NCBI RefSeq assembly: GCF_014838715.1
Contig: NZ_CP061947.1
Location: 1,860,001-1,924,000 of the forward strand
Source: Algoriphagus sp. Y33
GTDB lineage: Bacteria > Bacteroidota > Bacteroidia > Cytophagales > Cyclobacteriaceae
Reading direction: 5' to 3'
DNA: 64,000 nt
Both the position numbers and the translations under genes were made by a program. The notes beneath the pieces were generated by a model, which searched no databases, was not told the origin of the DNA, and worked only from the letters and a program-made list of their open reading frames with translations. Position 1 is the stretch's first letter. Each line of letters opens with the position of its first letter. This document shows positions 1 through 9,199 of this stretch, piece after piece.

Positions 1-231
1 ATAGTGGGTTAATTGAATTGAAACCACAATTAACAAATTTTATAAAACGCAAAAAACATTATAGTGACAAATGGTAGGCTAAAAACTTGGGAAAGAAGGG
101 ATTTAAAGGTTAGAAAAATTAGTTTTTGAAAATATATTGACTGGAATAATAGCGTATCTCTCTTTCGTTTTCCAAAAAAATAGGTGAAGTATCTCTGGTT
201 TATCTATTCATTTGGAGAATAGTTTAAACGC

Positions 232-795
232 CTAAATTTTATCCAAGCTTGTTTGTTTGTGGCTGCCTTGTTTCCTAAATGCACTTGGCGACATACCCGT
301 TTCTTTTTTGAATTGGGAAGAAAGGTATGCGACGCTGCTGTAATTGAGCAGATCAGCTATTTCTGAGAGGCTTTTCTCCTTATAGAAAATCAACTCTTTT
401 ACCCGCTCGATTTTCAATCGGGTGATGTATTTTTCTATAGTTATTCCTTCCACTTGCGAAAAAAGCTTACTCAAATACGTGTATTCATGCATGAGATTTT
501 CGGAGATAAAACTCGAATAATTTTCCGACATGGGCTGATCAGAATGCTGTATCTGCCCGATCAAAATACTTTTGATCTGAGAGATTAAGGTTGACTTGCC
601 TTCTTCCAGCAATTCAAAGCCACGTGCTTCGAGCGATTCCGCCAGTTGCTTCTTTTGAGGAAACTCAGGGTGGGAATCCAGCACTATTTTTCCCAATTCC
701 ACCGTAGAGTAGGGCAGTTGCAGCCGGTTTAGAACTTCCTTCACAGAAGCAATGCAGCGGGGACAGACCATGTTTTTGACGTATATCAGAGGCAT
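232..795 (-). CDS. HMA-like/AraC-type HTH fusion regulator
   Basis: Transcriptional regulator of 187 aa. The first ~65 residues resemble a heavy-metal-associated (HMA) ferredoxin-like fold with CPRC at residues 11-14. The C-terminal ~90 residues are a typical AraC double helix-turn-helix (ending SSQFKKETGMSPSAFRKQ). Small HMA-AraC fusions are known in Bacteroidota, often near copper or cation transport genes, so metal sensing is a reasonable inference, but no metal transporter lies next to it here. It is monocistronic, ahead of the MITE-like element and DoxX. The start is the ATG just before the metal-binding-like segment. Confidence 0.85.
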   Translation of the reverse strand: MPLIYVKNMVCPRCIASVKEVLNRLQLPYSTVELGKIVLDSHPEFPQKKQLAESLEARGFELLEEGKSTLISQIKSILIGQIQHSDQPMSENYSSFISENLMHEYTYLSKLFSQVEGITIEKYITRLKIERVKELIFYKEKSLSEIADLLNYSSVAYLSSQFKKETGMSPSAFRKQGSHKQTSLDKI

Positions 796-1045
796 ATTTC
801 AGAAATTGTTCCCATTATAACCGGATTCCATCAAGCAAAAGTTCTTAGATTTTCCTAAAGGTATATGATTCTCCGCAGTGATGACAATTGGCATCATCCC
901 TTGCTTGCTTATCGTAAATACTCTTTTGTTTTAGGGGGAAGTCGGAAACGTTATGTTGCCTATACCGGGTAGGTAAAAAGTCCTATTTTAGCTTTATATC
1001 TCTGACTGTCCCGTAATATTGCGGAAAGGATGGGATATGGGTAAG

Positions 1046-1244
1046 AAGGGGCTGTCTCATATGTCACTTTCGGGATTGCTTCAACAACTATTGTATTGTG
1101 ACTCAAGCCAGATAAGGTGAAAGTGACAAGGGTGAAAGAAGCTAACCTTTCACCTTTATCCTTTCTCCTTTACCCAAAAGGGATTGCTTAATAGGATGTT
1201 ACTTTTTTAGAATAAAATAATTGCCAATTATGAGACAGCCTCTT
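1046..1244. mobile_element. MITE-like element with terminal inverted repeats
   Basis: A roughly 195-bp stretch bounded by inverted repeats. GGCTGTCTCATA at 1050-1061 is matched exactly by its reverse complement at 1229-1240, and the match extends four more bases outward with one mismatch. Inside are further inverted pairs: GTCACTTTC at 1063-1071 with its complement at 1119-1127, and GGTGAAAG at 1131-1138 with its complement at 1147-1154. There is no ORF. The ends resemble those of transposase-bearing IS elements in Bacteroidota. I could not see a clear target-site duplication. Confidence 0.6.
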
Positions 1245-1301
1245 TAAATTAGAATGGTGCCAAGTCAACGCTTGAATAGCGGGTAGGGCGGGAGTTTATC
1301 C

Positions 1302-1658
1302 TTAGTCGATCTTTTCGAGAAAAATCCTGGAAATAACCAATAAGCCGAGTGCTATTAGAGGCATTGCAAGGGTGTTGACGGGATGCCCGTTGGCAGAATG
1401 AGCTATAAAAGCAGAGATAAACGTGATCCCAAAACCTGCATAGGCCCATTCTTTGATCAGTTTGGGAACTGCGGGAATCAGCAATACCAAGGCTCCAATC
1501 AGTTTGGCAATTCCAAGCTCAATTCTGAAGAAATCTTTGAATCCCATCGAGGCAAATCCCTCAGATACACTTGGATCGGAGAAATATGCATATGCGCTGA
1601 AAAGCATCATAAGTGACACCAATCCTGTAGCTACCCAGTAAATAATTTTGTTTTTCAT
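1302..1658 (-). CDS. DoxX family membrane protein
   Basis: Integral membrane protein of 118 aa with four predicted hydrophobic helices (about residues 5-25, 45-65, 70-88, 95-113), the size and layout of the DoxX/DoxD-like family. Members often sit beside HxlR or MarR regulators and are linked to redox or quinone stress, without a settled reaction. It is divergent from the HxlR gene at 1885 and shares its ~225-bp upstream region, which carries palindromic operator candidates, so it is the likely regulatory target. Confidence 0.8.
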   Translation of the reverse strand: MKNKIIYWVATGLVSLMMLFSAYAYFSDPSVSEGFASMGFKDFFRIELGIAKLIGALVLLIPAVPKLIKEWAYAGFGITFISAFIAHSANGHPVNTLAMPLIALGLLVISRIFLEKID

Positions 1659-1822
1659 GTGATTATAATTTGTTTTTTAAAAGCCACATGCCCGCCTGTC
1701 GTCGGACATGGAATCTCGCATATGGGATAATCATCCCAGGGTCTGTCGTTTTTGACATGCTCGATTTCGTAAGTGTAATTTTTTTCACAAACCTAAAGGA
1801 ATTAACTATACATTTGTAAGTA

Positions 1823-1857
1823 CTATAACGTTGTATAGCACTATACTTTGGTATAGT
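1823..1857. promoter_or_regulatory. Operator candidates in the doxX/hxlR divergent region
   Basis: Two dyads lie side by side 28 bp upstream of the HxlR start. ACTATACTTTGGTATAGT at 1840-1857 is a perfect 7-bp inverted repeat around TTTG. CTATAACGTTGTATAG at 1823-1838 has 5-bp arms of the same core. A further ACTATAC half-site precedes them near 1804. HxlR proteins bind such dyads as dimers, so autoregulation and control of DoxX is the natural inference. Confidence 0.55.
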
Positions 1858-1884
1858 TTTGACTAGATTACTATCAGAAGACTA

Positions 1885-2277
1885 ATGGAGAAGCTAAATA
1901 AATCAAACCACCCGCAGTGTACAGGCATTATTCGGCCTGTACAGGATGCTTTGGACGTATTGAATGGGAAATGGAAGCTACCTATTATTGTTGCTTTGCT
2001 CCATGGATATAGGCGGTTTTCGGAAATATCCAGACAAGTACATGGGATTACTGATCGCATGCTTTCGAAGGAGCTTCGGGATCTTGAGCTAAATCAATTG
2101 GTCAACCGGACTGTCTATGATACATTTCCGGTAACAGTGGAATATACCATGACCGAATATGGAGAAACACTCAAGGATGTGATTGGAGCACTGCATGTTT
2201 GGGGTGCAAATCACAGACGGAAAATTTTTGGAAATGATTTGTCGAAGGAACCGGCAGACAAGGATCATCTTGCCTAG
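1885..2277 (+). CDS. HxlR family winged-helix transcriptional regulator
   Basis: 130 aa with the HxlR signature: a CTGII segment near the N terminus, then LNGKWKLPIIVALLHGYRR, then RMLSKELRDLELNQLV and a YTMTEYGETL wing. Proteins of this family sense redox or electrophile stress, sometimes through the N-terminal cysteine, present here at residue 12. The gene is divergent from DoxX with palindromic sites between them, which suggests a regulator-target pair. Confidence 0.9.
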   Translation: MEKLNKSNHPQCTGIIRPVQDALDVLNGKWKLPIIVALLHGYRRFSEISRQVHGITDRMLSKELRDLELNQLVNRTVYDTFPVTVEYTMTEYGETLKDVIGALHVWGANHRRKIFGNDLSKEPADKDHLA

Positions 2278-2373
2278 GCTCTTCTTTATTTTGATCAATA
2301 AATGATTATCTCAGAAAAATTGAATTGAAAATCAGGGTAATCGTATTTGCTTGAAAAAATATTTTGTTCTGTA

Positions 2374-2406
2374 TTTGCAGAACCAAGAGAACTTTATATA
2401 CCTTTG
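2374..2406 (+). promoter_or_regulatory. Bacteroidota-type promoter of the RND operon
   Basis: TTTG at 2374-2377 and TACCTTTG at 2399-2406 are separated by 21 bp and match the Bacteroidota -33/-7 consensus (TTTG, then TAnnTTTG). The start codon of the GbsR/MarR-type regulator is 36 bp further on. This is the clearest promoter in the window. Confidence 0.6.
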
Positions 2407-2441
2407 TACCGTTATCAGCGCATGACCCAAATTAATTTAAG

Positions 2442-2903
2442 ATGATTTTAACAGAAAGACATAAGGAGCTTATCGAGCGAATAGGCGTATTTCATGAACA
2501 CAAAGGGATGCAGCCGTTGGTAGGAAGGATTATAGGTTTGCTTTTGGTTCACGAAGAAGGCGAAGTTTCCTTTGATGAAATTGTAGAGCATCTGGGAGTC
2601 AGTAAAAGTGCCGTAAGTAATGCACTGACTTTCTTGCAGGCCAAAGGTAGATGTGTCTATTCTACCCGTCCCGGTGACAGAAAAAGATATTTCGCCCTGA
2701 AGCTGAGTGACTGGAGAGAAGATTTTGCTAAGGAACTCGAAAACATTGCTGAGATTCAAAAATTTATTGACGAGGTACTGGAAGTTAGGACGGATAAAAA
2801 CCAAGAATTCAATTGTAAAATGAAGGACTTTTCTAACTTTTTGGGCTTTTTCAAAAAGGAGATTCCAATCTTGTTTGAGCGGTTTAGAAGACAACAGGCC
2901 TAA
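2442..2903 (+). CDS. GbsR/MarR family transcriptional regulator
   Basis: Winged-helix regulator of 153 aa. Residues ~20-75 carry the MarR/GbsR-type HTH (IGLLLVHEEGEVSFDEIVEHLGVSKSAVSNALTFL, in part) followed by the wing (YSTRPGDRKRYFALK), then a helical dimerisation tail. It is the first gene of an operon with TolC, adaptor and RND pump genes, 72 bp ahead of the TolC gene. Regulators in this position usually repress their own efflux operon. The inducer is unknown. Confidence 0.85.
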   Translation: MILTERHKELIERIGVFHEHKGMQPLVGRIIGLLLVHEEGEVSFDEIVEHLGVSKSAVSNALTFLQAKGRCVYSTRPGDRKRYFALKLSDWREDFAKELENIAEIQKFIDEVLEVRTDKNQEFNCKMKDFSNFLGFFKKEIPILFERFRRQQA

Positions 2904-2975
2904 AAAAATTTGAATATTAAGTTCGTTAAAAACAGAACCAACTATATATTTTAAAACCAACTATTATAAAACGAC

Positions 2976-4346
2976 ATGTTAAAGAAGTATTTAACGTATG
3001 CATTTTTCTTATTGGCACCGACGGTTGCCATAGGGCAAGATGTGGTGCAGGACTTTAATCTTGCGGACACACTCACATTAAAAGAGAGCATCCGGATCGG
3101 TTTGGAGAATAACCGGACATTGAAGAAGGCGATTCTGGATGAAGAAAAGGCAAAGTATCAGCGGAATGAGATCAGGGGAGCAGGCCTTCCGCAGCTTTCG
3201 GCCTATGGTAATTACAATAATTTCATAGATGTGTTTCCTCAGGCCGTACCGGGAGGTTTGTTTGGCCCCAGTGGTCCAAATGATATTGATGTGATTGCTC
3301 TGGGTGTACCCCAATCTCTCCAGGCCGGAGCCCAATTGAATCAATTGATCTTCAGCAATTCCTATTTGATAGGATTGAAAGCAGCAAAGACCGGAGAGGA
3401 GTTTTACCGAATATTGACAGAACAGTCTGAAGAAAGTGTAATCCACGAAATCTCCATGAATTACTTGGGAGTAATTCAACTGGAGCTCCAAAAGGAAAAT
3501 TTGCTGGCGAATATAGATCAGTTGGAAAGTCTTGAGAAAATACTCCAGTCTCAATATGAGAATGATCTGGCCCGCAAAGTGGATCTAAATCGTGTGAAGG
3601 TAAATCTTACCTCTATCAAAAGTGAACTGGAAAATCTGGAGATTACAATTTATCAGCAGGAGGGGTACCTGAAACTGTTGATGGGAATTCCGGTGGATAC
3701 AGAGATCAATCTTGATCAATCTGTAGCCGATACAGATCAGCTCATCGAAGCATTCGAGATTCAAGATTTCAATATTCTGAATAGGAAAAATATTCAGGTG
3801 CTGGGTGTGCAGCAACAGCTCTATGAATACGAGTACAAAAATATCAAGGCAGCCCATCAGCCCCAATTAGTAGGTTTTGCTGACTTCAACAAGAATGCAT
3901 TCTCTCAGGATTTTGATTTTATAGGTCAAAATAAAGTATGGTATCAGGGTTTTTTGATCGGTTTGAAACTTGAAATTCCGATTTTCGACGGCATGCAGAC
4001 GAAATATAAAGCTGCCCAATCCAAAGTAAATGCGCGTCAATTAAACCTTGACCGTCTAGAGGCAGAGGATGCAGCTGAATTGGAATACAAGAATGCGCTC
4101 AATAAATATTATAATTCCATAAGCACGCTTAAGTCTCTGGATGGAAATCTTGATCTGGCTGATGAAGTGTTAAAAGAGACCACATTGCTTTACAAAGAAG
4201 GGCTAAGTCCATTGACTGACTTATTAGATGCGGAGACTACCCAACGTCAGGCGCAAGCCAATTATAACAATCAACTCATACAGGTCAGAATTGCCCAATT
4301 GGAAATTTTGAACTCTACCGGAAAAATCACAAATCTTTTACTGTAA
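2976..4346 (+). CDS. TolC family outer membrane efflux protein
   Basis: 456 aa beginning with a signal peptide (MLKKYLTYAFFLLAPTVAIGQ), followed by two repeats of long amphipathic helices and short strands typical of outer membrane efflux proteins (OEP). Motifs such as LKESIRIGLENNRTLK near the start of the mature protein and LLYKEGLSPLTDLLDAETTQ near the end are characteristic. It forms the outer membrane channel of the tripartite pump encoded with the adaptor (20 bp downstream) and the RND permease. Confidence 0.92.
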   Translation: MLKKYLTYAFFLLAPTVAIGQDVVQDFNLADTLTLKESIRIGLENNRTLKKAILDEEKAKYQRNEIRGAGLPQLSAYGNYNNFIDVFPQAVPGGLFGPSGPNDIDVIALGVPQSLQAGAQLNQLIFSNSYLIGLKAAKTGEEFYRILTEQSEESVIHEISMNYLGVIQLELQKENLLANIDQLESLEKILQSQYENDLARKVDLNRVKVNLTSIKSELENLEITIYQQEGYLKLLMGIPVDTEINLDQSVADTDQLIEAFEIQDFNILNRKNIQVLGVQQQLYEYEYKNIKAAHQPQLVGFADFNKNAFSQDFDFIGQNKVWYQGFLIGLKLEIPIFDGMQTKYKAAQSKVNARQLNLDRLEAEDAAELEYKNALNKYYNSISTLKSLDGNLDLADEVLKETTLLYKEGLSPLTDLLDAETTQRQAQANYNNQLIQVRIAQLEILNSTGKITNLLL

Positions 4347-4365
4347 TAGAAAACTCATACCAACG

Positions 4366-5418
4366 ATGAAAAAATTACTAATCATAGCACTTCTCCTAGT
4401 GGGTGTAGGGGCAGTAGCTTTTACGCTTTACAACAATAAGCAGGAAATGAACGAAGCCGCCACGCTTGCCATGAAGTCCAGTGAATATATATCCGTGACA
4501 GTGGAAAAAGTGGAGGAGAAAACTGTTAATAGAAATTTTGAAGCAAACGGGGTCTTTGAACCTTCCCAAGAACTGAAATTGATGTCCGAAACTTCCGGAG
4601 CGATTACGAAGATCCAAAGAAGAAAAGGTGATTATGTACGCAAGGGAGACTTGTTGGTACAGATAGACGACCGACTGCTCAGAGCTGACTATACAATAGC
4701 AAAACTAAACAGGGATCAGGCAGAGAAGGATTTGAAGCGTTTTGAAAACCTTGCGGCAACTGACGCAATTACCAAGAAGCAGTTGGAAGAAAACGAAAAT
4801 GCCTTCAAAATCGCCGATGCACAATTGGCGGCTTTGAAGAAGAGACTTGACGATACGCAAGTAACCGCTCCTATAGCGGGCTTTATCAACGAAGATTACT
4901 ATGAATTGGGAACATTGGTGAGCCCTGGAATGCCTTTGGCAGATATCATCAATAAGAATCCTTTGAAATTATCGGTGAATGTCACTGAAAGCGAAATCGC
5001 TAAAGTTAATAAGGGGGATGAGGTCGCTGTGAGAGTAAATGCAATGTCCAATGAGGAGTTTACCGGTAAAGTACATTTCATTTCAGATAAAGCAGACGGT
5101 TCTTTTAAATATCAAGTGGAGCTGATCATGAACAGTAAAAATCAAGATCAGATCAAGCCGGGGATGTTCGGCACGGCTCAGTTTAAATTCTCGCAGGAAG
5201 AGAAAGTGCTGAAAATTGACAGGAAATCAATTGCGGGAAGCCTTAAAAACCCCGGGGTTTATTTGATCAAAGACGGAGTGGCAGTATATCAGTCAGTAAA
5301 AATCAATCCATTGGATGATGGATCTGTGGAGATTCTGGAAGGCTTGAAGGCCGGTGATGAAGTGATAGCATCGGGTCTGATCAATGTGAAAGAAGGAACA
5401 AAAGTAAAAGTACAATAA
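4366..5418 (+). CDS. RND efflux periplasmic adaptor subunit (MFP)
   Basis: 350 aa with an N-terminal membrane anchor (residues ~4-22), a biotinyl-lipoyl-like domain (GAITKIQRRKGDYVRKGDLL at ~75-95), a helical hairpin (~105-165), then TAPIAGFI and a beta-barrel, ending in a membrane-proximal domain. This is the HlyD/AcrA type adaptor that joins the inner membrane pump to TolC. It sits 2 bp before the permease start, so co-translation is likely. The substrate is unknown. Confidence 0.92.
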   Translation: MKKLLIIALLLVGVGAVAFTLYNNKQEMNEAATLAMKSSEYISVTVEKVEEKTVNRNFEANGVFEPSQELKLMSETSGAITKIQRRKGDYVRKGDLLVQIDDRLLRADYTIAKLNRDQAEKDLKRFENLAATDAITKKQLEENENAFKIADAQLAALKKRLDDTQVTAPIAGFINEDYYELGTLVSPGMPLADIINKNPLKLSVNVTESEIAKVNKGDEVAVRVNAMSNEEFTGKVHFISDKADGSFKYQVELIMNSKNQDQIKPGMFGTAQFKFSQEEKVLKIDRKSIAGSLKNPGVYLIKDGVAVYQSVKINPLDDGSVEILEGLKAGDEVIASGLINVKEGTKVKVQ

Positions 5419-5420
5419 GC

Positions 5421-8400
5421 ATGCAAATAACTAAGATATCCATACAACGGTCGACCATGGTGGTCGTACTGTTCACCGTACTGACTCTGCTGGGGATTTT
5501 TTCCTATACGCAGTTGTCATACGAACTTTTGCCGAAGATGGAAACCAATGTAGTGACCATATCCACCATCTACCCGGGAGCAGCTCCATCGGAAGTGGAA
5601 ACTTCAGTGACCAAGAAGATCGAGGATGCAGTAGCTTCTTTGGAGGGTATCAAATCCATGAGTTCCATTTCCCAAGAGAGTATTTCCATCATTACCATAG
5701 AATTGGATGCCGGCGAAGATGTGGATTATTCTATGCAGGATGCACAGCGTAAGATCAATGCAATTTTGGGTGATCTTCCTGAAGATGCAGATCCTCCCAG
5801 TTTGGGGAAGTTTGATTTGGGGGATTTGCCGATTATGCAGCTGGCGGTTTATTCCAACCTGAACCCTTCCGATTTTTATGATTTGATCAAGAACAAGGTT
5901 CAGCCTTCCTTGGCCCAGATCAAAGGTGTGGCCCAAGTGAATATGCTGGGAGGCACCGAGCGTGAGATTAAAGTGAATTTGGATAGAAACAAGCTCGATG
6001 GATACGGGATTTCCCCTGTCTCGGTAGCACAGATTATCAATTCAAGTAACCTTGATTTCCCGACGGGAAGATTGAAAAATAACGAAGGTCAAGTTTTAAT
6101 CCGTCTAGCGGGAAAATTCCAAAACATCAGGGATATAGAAAATCTGGTGATTGCCTACCGTGAGGACGAATCTCCAATACAGCTGAAGGAAGTAGCCGAA
6201 GTGGCTGATTCTTATAAGGATGAGGATATAATTACGAGATTGAATGGTAAATCGGCAATTGGGCTTACCGTGCAAAAGCAATCTGATGCCAATGCAGTGG
6301 AGGTTTCGGAGATGCTGGAGCATGAACTACATAAAATAGAACAGACTTATACCGCAGAAGGAGTTTCTTTCCAAATTTCCCAGAACACTTCCGAGTTCAC
6401 GTTGGAAGCGGCAAATGACGTAATCAAGGATTTGATTATTGCGATTGTGTTGGTGGCTTTGATTATGCTGTTGTTTTTGCACAGTATCCGGAATGCGGTC
6501 ATTGTAATGGTGGCAGTGCCGGCATCTATCGTGGCCACATTTACGGTGATGTTCTTGGCGGGATTTACACTGAATCTAATGTCATTGTTGGCACTTTCAC
6601 TTGTGGTGGGTATTCTGGTGGATGATGCCATTGTGGTAATTGAAAATATCTACCGGCACCTGGAAATGGGTAAAAGTATAAGCCAGGCTTCATACGACGG
6701 GGTCCGGGAAATCGGTTCCACAGTAGTATCCATCACTTTGGTGATTATTGTGGTATTCGTGCCGCTAGCGATGACTGGAGGTTTGATTGCAGGTATTCTG
6801 ACCCAGTTTAGTATTACGGTAGCTACGGCTACACTGATCAGTTTGCTGGTTGCTTTTACGCTGATTCCGCTGCTCACCTCACGGTTTTCGAAGCTGGAGC
6901 ATTTGGATAAGAATTCCTTTTTCGGGAAAATAGTTTATGGATTTGAAGCCGGATTAGATGCTTTTGTGGACTGGTTAATAGGGATTTTGAGATGGGGATT
7001 TGCACATAAATTTGCTTTGCTTGCGATCACATTCCTGCTCTTTATTTCTTCGTTCTTCTTGGTAATCCAAGGCTTTATTGGTTCCGAATTCGTTTCAGAA
7101 GGTGATAGAGGGGAATTCCTTCTTAGACTGGAATTGCCTAAGGATGCAACATTGGAGCAGACCAACTTCAAAACCAGGGAAGTGGAAGATTATCTGAGAA
7201 CTTTGCCCGAAGTGACTGAAGTATTCACCACGGTAGGGGTGGCTAGTGGTCAGTTTACAGGTTCGCAGTCTTCCCCATTCACTTCTGAGGTCTTCGTGAA
7301 ACTGGTAGAACCTGAGTACAGATCTATGACAGGCCCCGACTATGCCAGAAGTCTTGAAAATTACCTAGAAGAGCATATTACCGGATCCGAATATACGGGG
7401 GTGCCGATTTCTATTATGGGTACTGCGAATGATGCTCCTATTCAGGTGATTGTTTCCGGACCTGACAAGGATTCCATCCGCGTGGTGTCTGAGAAGATAG
7501 AAGCTATTCTCGCCGGGTTGAAAGGTACCCGGAAAATAGAAAGCTCATTGGAGGATGGAAACCCGGAAATCCGGGTGGAAGTGGACCGCTATAAAATGAA
7601 TGAGCTAGGCCTATCCATGGATATGGTTGGCGGAACACTTCAGGTGGCGTTTAACGGTAATGACGATTCCAAATACACTGATGAGGATTACGAATATGAT
7701 ATTATGGTCAAGCTGAATGAGTTTGACAGAAAATCTATCTCTGATGTTCAGAATCTTACATTTCTAAACAGAGATGGTAGATTGGTCAAGCTGGAACAGT
7801 TTGCAACTGTAAACCAGTCGGAAGGGCCTACAAAATTGGAAAGAAGGGATCGGGTTTCCTCTGTGAAGATTACCTCACAGGTCGCAGGTGTCCCTTCGGG
7901 TACTGTTGGGGCTGAGTTGACTGCGGCGATTGACCAGATGGTTCTTCCGCAACAGGTACAGATCAACTATGACGGTGATATGAAAAACCAGAGCGAGGGT
8001 TTCGGCTCTTTGGGAGTAGCACTCATGGCATCCATTATTTTGATCTACCTGATCATGGTGGCACTGTATGATTCGTATGTCTATCCGCTGGTAGTGATGT
8101 TCTCACTTCCCATGGCTTTGATAGGTGCTTTGCTTGCCCTAGCCCTGACCAAGGGTACACTTAGTATTTTCTCCATCATGGGGCTGATTATGCTTATGGG
8201 TCTGGTTGCCAAAAATGCGATCCTGCTGGTCGATTTTACCAATCAGTTGAAAGAAGCCGGGGTAGAGGTGAAGGCGGCTTTGGAGAAAGCTGTGAAGATT
8301 CGGTTCCGTCCGATCCTCATGACTACCATTGCGATGGTGATAGGTATGATGCCTATTGCCTTGGCGACCGGTGCGGGTGCTGAATGGAAAAATAGCCTGG

Positions 8401-8579
8401 CATGGGTGATCATCGGTGGTTTGCTTTCCTCGATGTTCCTGACTCTGGTTGTGGTGCCCGTGATATACTACCTGTTTGATAGATTCATGGTGAAAATAGG
8501 GCGATCTGAGAAGAAGCATATTGATCTCGAAGAGACTGACGTGGCGGAGTTTGAATCTGAAGCCGCTGCTTACGTGTAA
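5421..8579 (+). CDS. RND efflux pump permease
   Basis: 1052 aa, full length for an AcrB/MexB-like permease, with twelve membrane helices and two large periplasmic loops. The N terminus (ISIQRSTMVVVLFTVLTLLG) and the PGAAPSEVET motif are typical. The proton relay aspartates lie in VGILVDDAIVVIENIYRH at about residues 397-414. The sequence is closest in style to multidrug (HAE) pumps rather than to CusA-type metal pumps. It is the last core gene of the regulator-TolC-adaptor-pump operon. Confidence 0.93.
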   Translation: MQITKISIQRSTMVVVLFTVLTLLGIFSYTQLSYELLPKMETNVVTISTIYPGAAPSEVETSVTKKIEDAVASLEGIKSMSSISQESISIITIELDAGEDVDYSMQDAQRKINAILGDLPEDADPPSLGKFDLGDLPIMQLAVYSNLNPSDFYDLIKNKVQPSLAQIKGVAQVNMLGGTEREIKVNLDRNKLDGYGISPVSVAQIINSSNLDFPTGRLKNNEGQVLIRLAGKFQNIRDIENLVIAYREDESPIQLKEVAEVADSYKDEDIITRLNGKSAIGLTVQKQSDANAVEVSEMLEHELHKIEQTYTAEGVSFQISQNTSEFTLEAANDVIKDLIIAIVLVALIMLLFLHSIRNAVIVMVAVPASIVATFTVMFLAGFTLNLMSLLALSLVVGILVDDAIVVIENIYRHLEMGKSISQASYDGVREIGSTVVSITLVIIVVFVPLAMTGGLIAGILTQFSITVATATLISLLVAFTLIPLLTSRFSKLEHLDKNSFFGKIVYGFEAGLDAFVDWLIGILRWGFAHKFALLAITFLLFISSFFLVIQGFIGSEFVSEGDRGEFLLRLELPKDATLEQTNFKTREVEDYLRTLPEVTEVFTTVGVASGQFTGSQSSPFTSEVFVKLVEPEYRSMTGPDYARSLENYLEEHITGSEYTGVPISIMGTANDAPIQVIVSGPDKDSIRVVSEKIEAILAGLKGTRKIESSLEDGNPEIRVEVDRYKMNELGLSMDMVGGTLQVAFNGNDDSKYTDEDYEYDIMVKLNEFDRKSISDVQNLTFLNRDGRLVKLEQFATVNQSEGPTKLERRDRVSSVKITSQVAGVPSGTVGAELTAAIDQMVLPQQVQINYDGDMKNQSEGFGSLGVALMASIILIYLIMVALYDSYVYPLVVMFSLPMALIGALLALALTKGTLSIFSIMGLIMLMGLVAKNAILLVDFTNQLKEAGVEVKAALEKAVKIRFRPILMTTIAMVIGMMPIALATGAGAEWKNSLAWVIIGGLLSSMFLTLVVVPVIYYLFDRFMVKIGRSEKKHIDLEETDVAEFESEAAAYV

Positions 8580-8609
8580 GGCAGTAATAAAACCAACTAA
8601 TCGTCCCCA

Positions 8610-8840
8610 ATGAAAAACTATACCGACCTCCGGAAAATATTCAAGGTCTTCCATCAATATGGAATAGATCTGACAGGAAAAAGAAAATACGCTTCTTTCG
8701 AAAGCGATTTACGTATGGACAAGGTCTTTGTGTCAGGCTTGATTTTTGAGCTGGAGTATGAACTAAGAAAAGAGATAGCTGATGACAAAGTTGAAGGTAT
8801 ACAGGCACCCGCCCAGATTATTGAATTGTTGATGAGTTAA
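8610..8840 (+). CDS. Acyl-carrier-protein-like protein lacking the phosphopantetheine serine
   Basis: 76 aa, 30 bp after the RND permease and before a strong terminator, so probably the last gene of the operon. Residues 28-74 follow the ACP pattern: ASFESDL, then D37, then hydrophobic residues through LEYELRKEIADDKVEGI, then an IIELL helix. In ACPs the D is followed by the serine that carries 4'-phosphopantetheine; here the residues are D37-K38-V39, so it should not be modified. A structural or regulatory role is inferred. It could also be an unrelated four-helix protein; family assignment is by eye. Confidence 0.6.
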   Translation: MKNYTDLRKIFKVFHQYGIDLTGKRKYASFESDLRMDKVFVSGLIFELEYELRKEIADDKVEGIQAPAQIIELLMS

Positions 8841-8850
8841 TTATAAGTGG

Positions 8851-8915
8851 GGGCGAAAAATCTTTCGCCCGGTACTTTCAAAAAAGAGTCCCGCATGTGT
8901 GGGACTCTTTTTTTC
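8851..8915 (+). terminator. Double terminator after the RND operon
   Basis: A perfect 8-bp hairpin GGGCGAAA-AATC-TTTCGCCC (8851-8870) is followed by a second hairpin GAGTCCC (8887-8893)/GGGACTC (8902-8908) flanked by A and T tracts (T run 8909-8915). The second is a strong intrinsic terminator. Confidence 0.85.
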
Positions 8916-9199
8916 GTCAGGAGTTTTGAACCGCAGCGAGCGCAGAGTTTTTCGCGGAGGGCGCTGTAGAGCCAAGAATCAAGCTTCAAGAATCAAGAAG
9001 CCAGAGCCAAGAGAAAATTAAGGAATGCCCGGTAATCAGTCTCAGTTATCAGGGCTGAACCTTGTGACTTGAGGTTAAGTCATTCTTAATCTTTCAATAT
9101 TCCAATTTTACAATCTAAATCACCGGTCTTCCAACACCGGACACGGGACAGCACACAACAGGAAAGAAAGGCAAATCGCTTCTTATAGGTTGATCTTCA

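Noticed and set aside
1249..1449. Minus-strand 66-codon ORF overlapping doxX
   Set aside because: It overlaps the clear DoxX frame in another phase and has no recognisable features.
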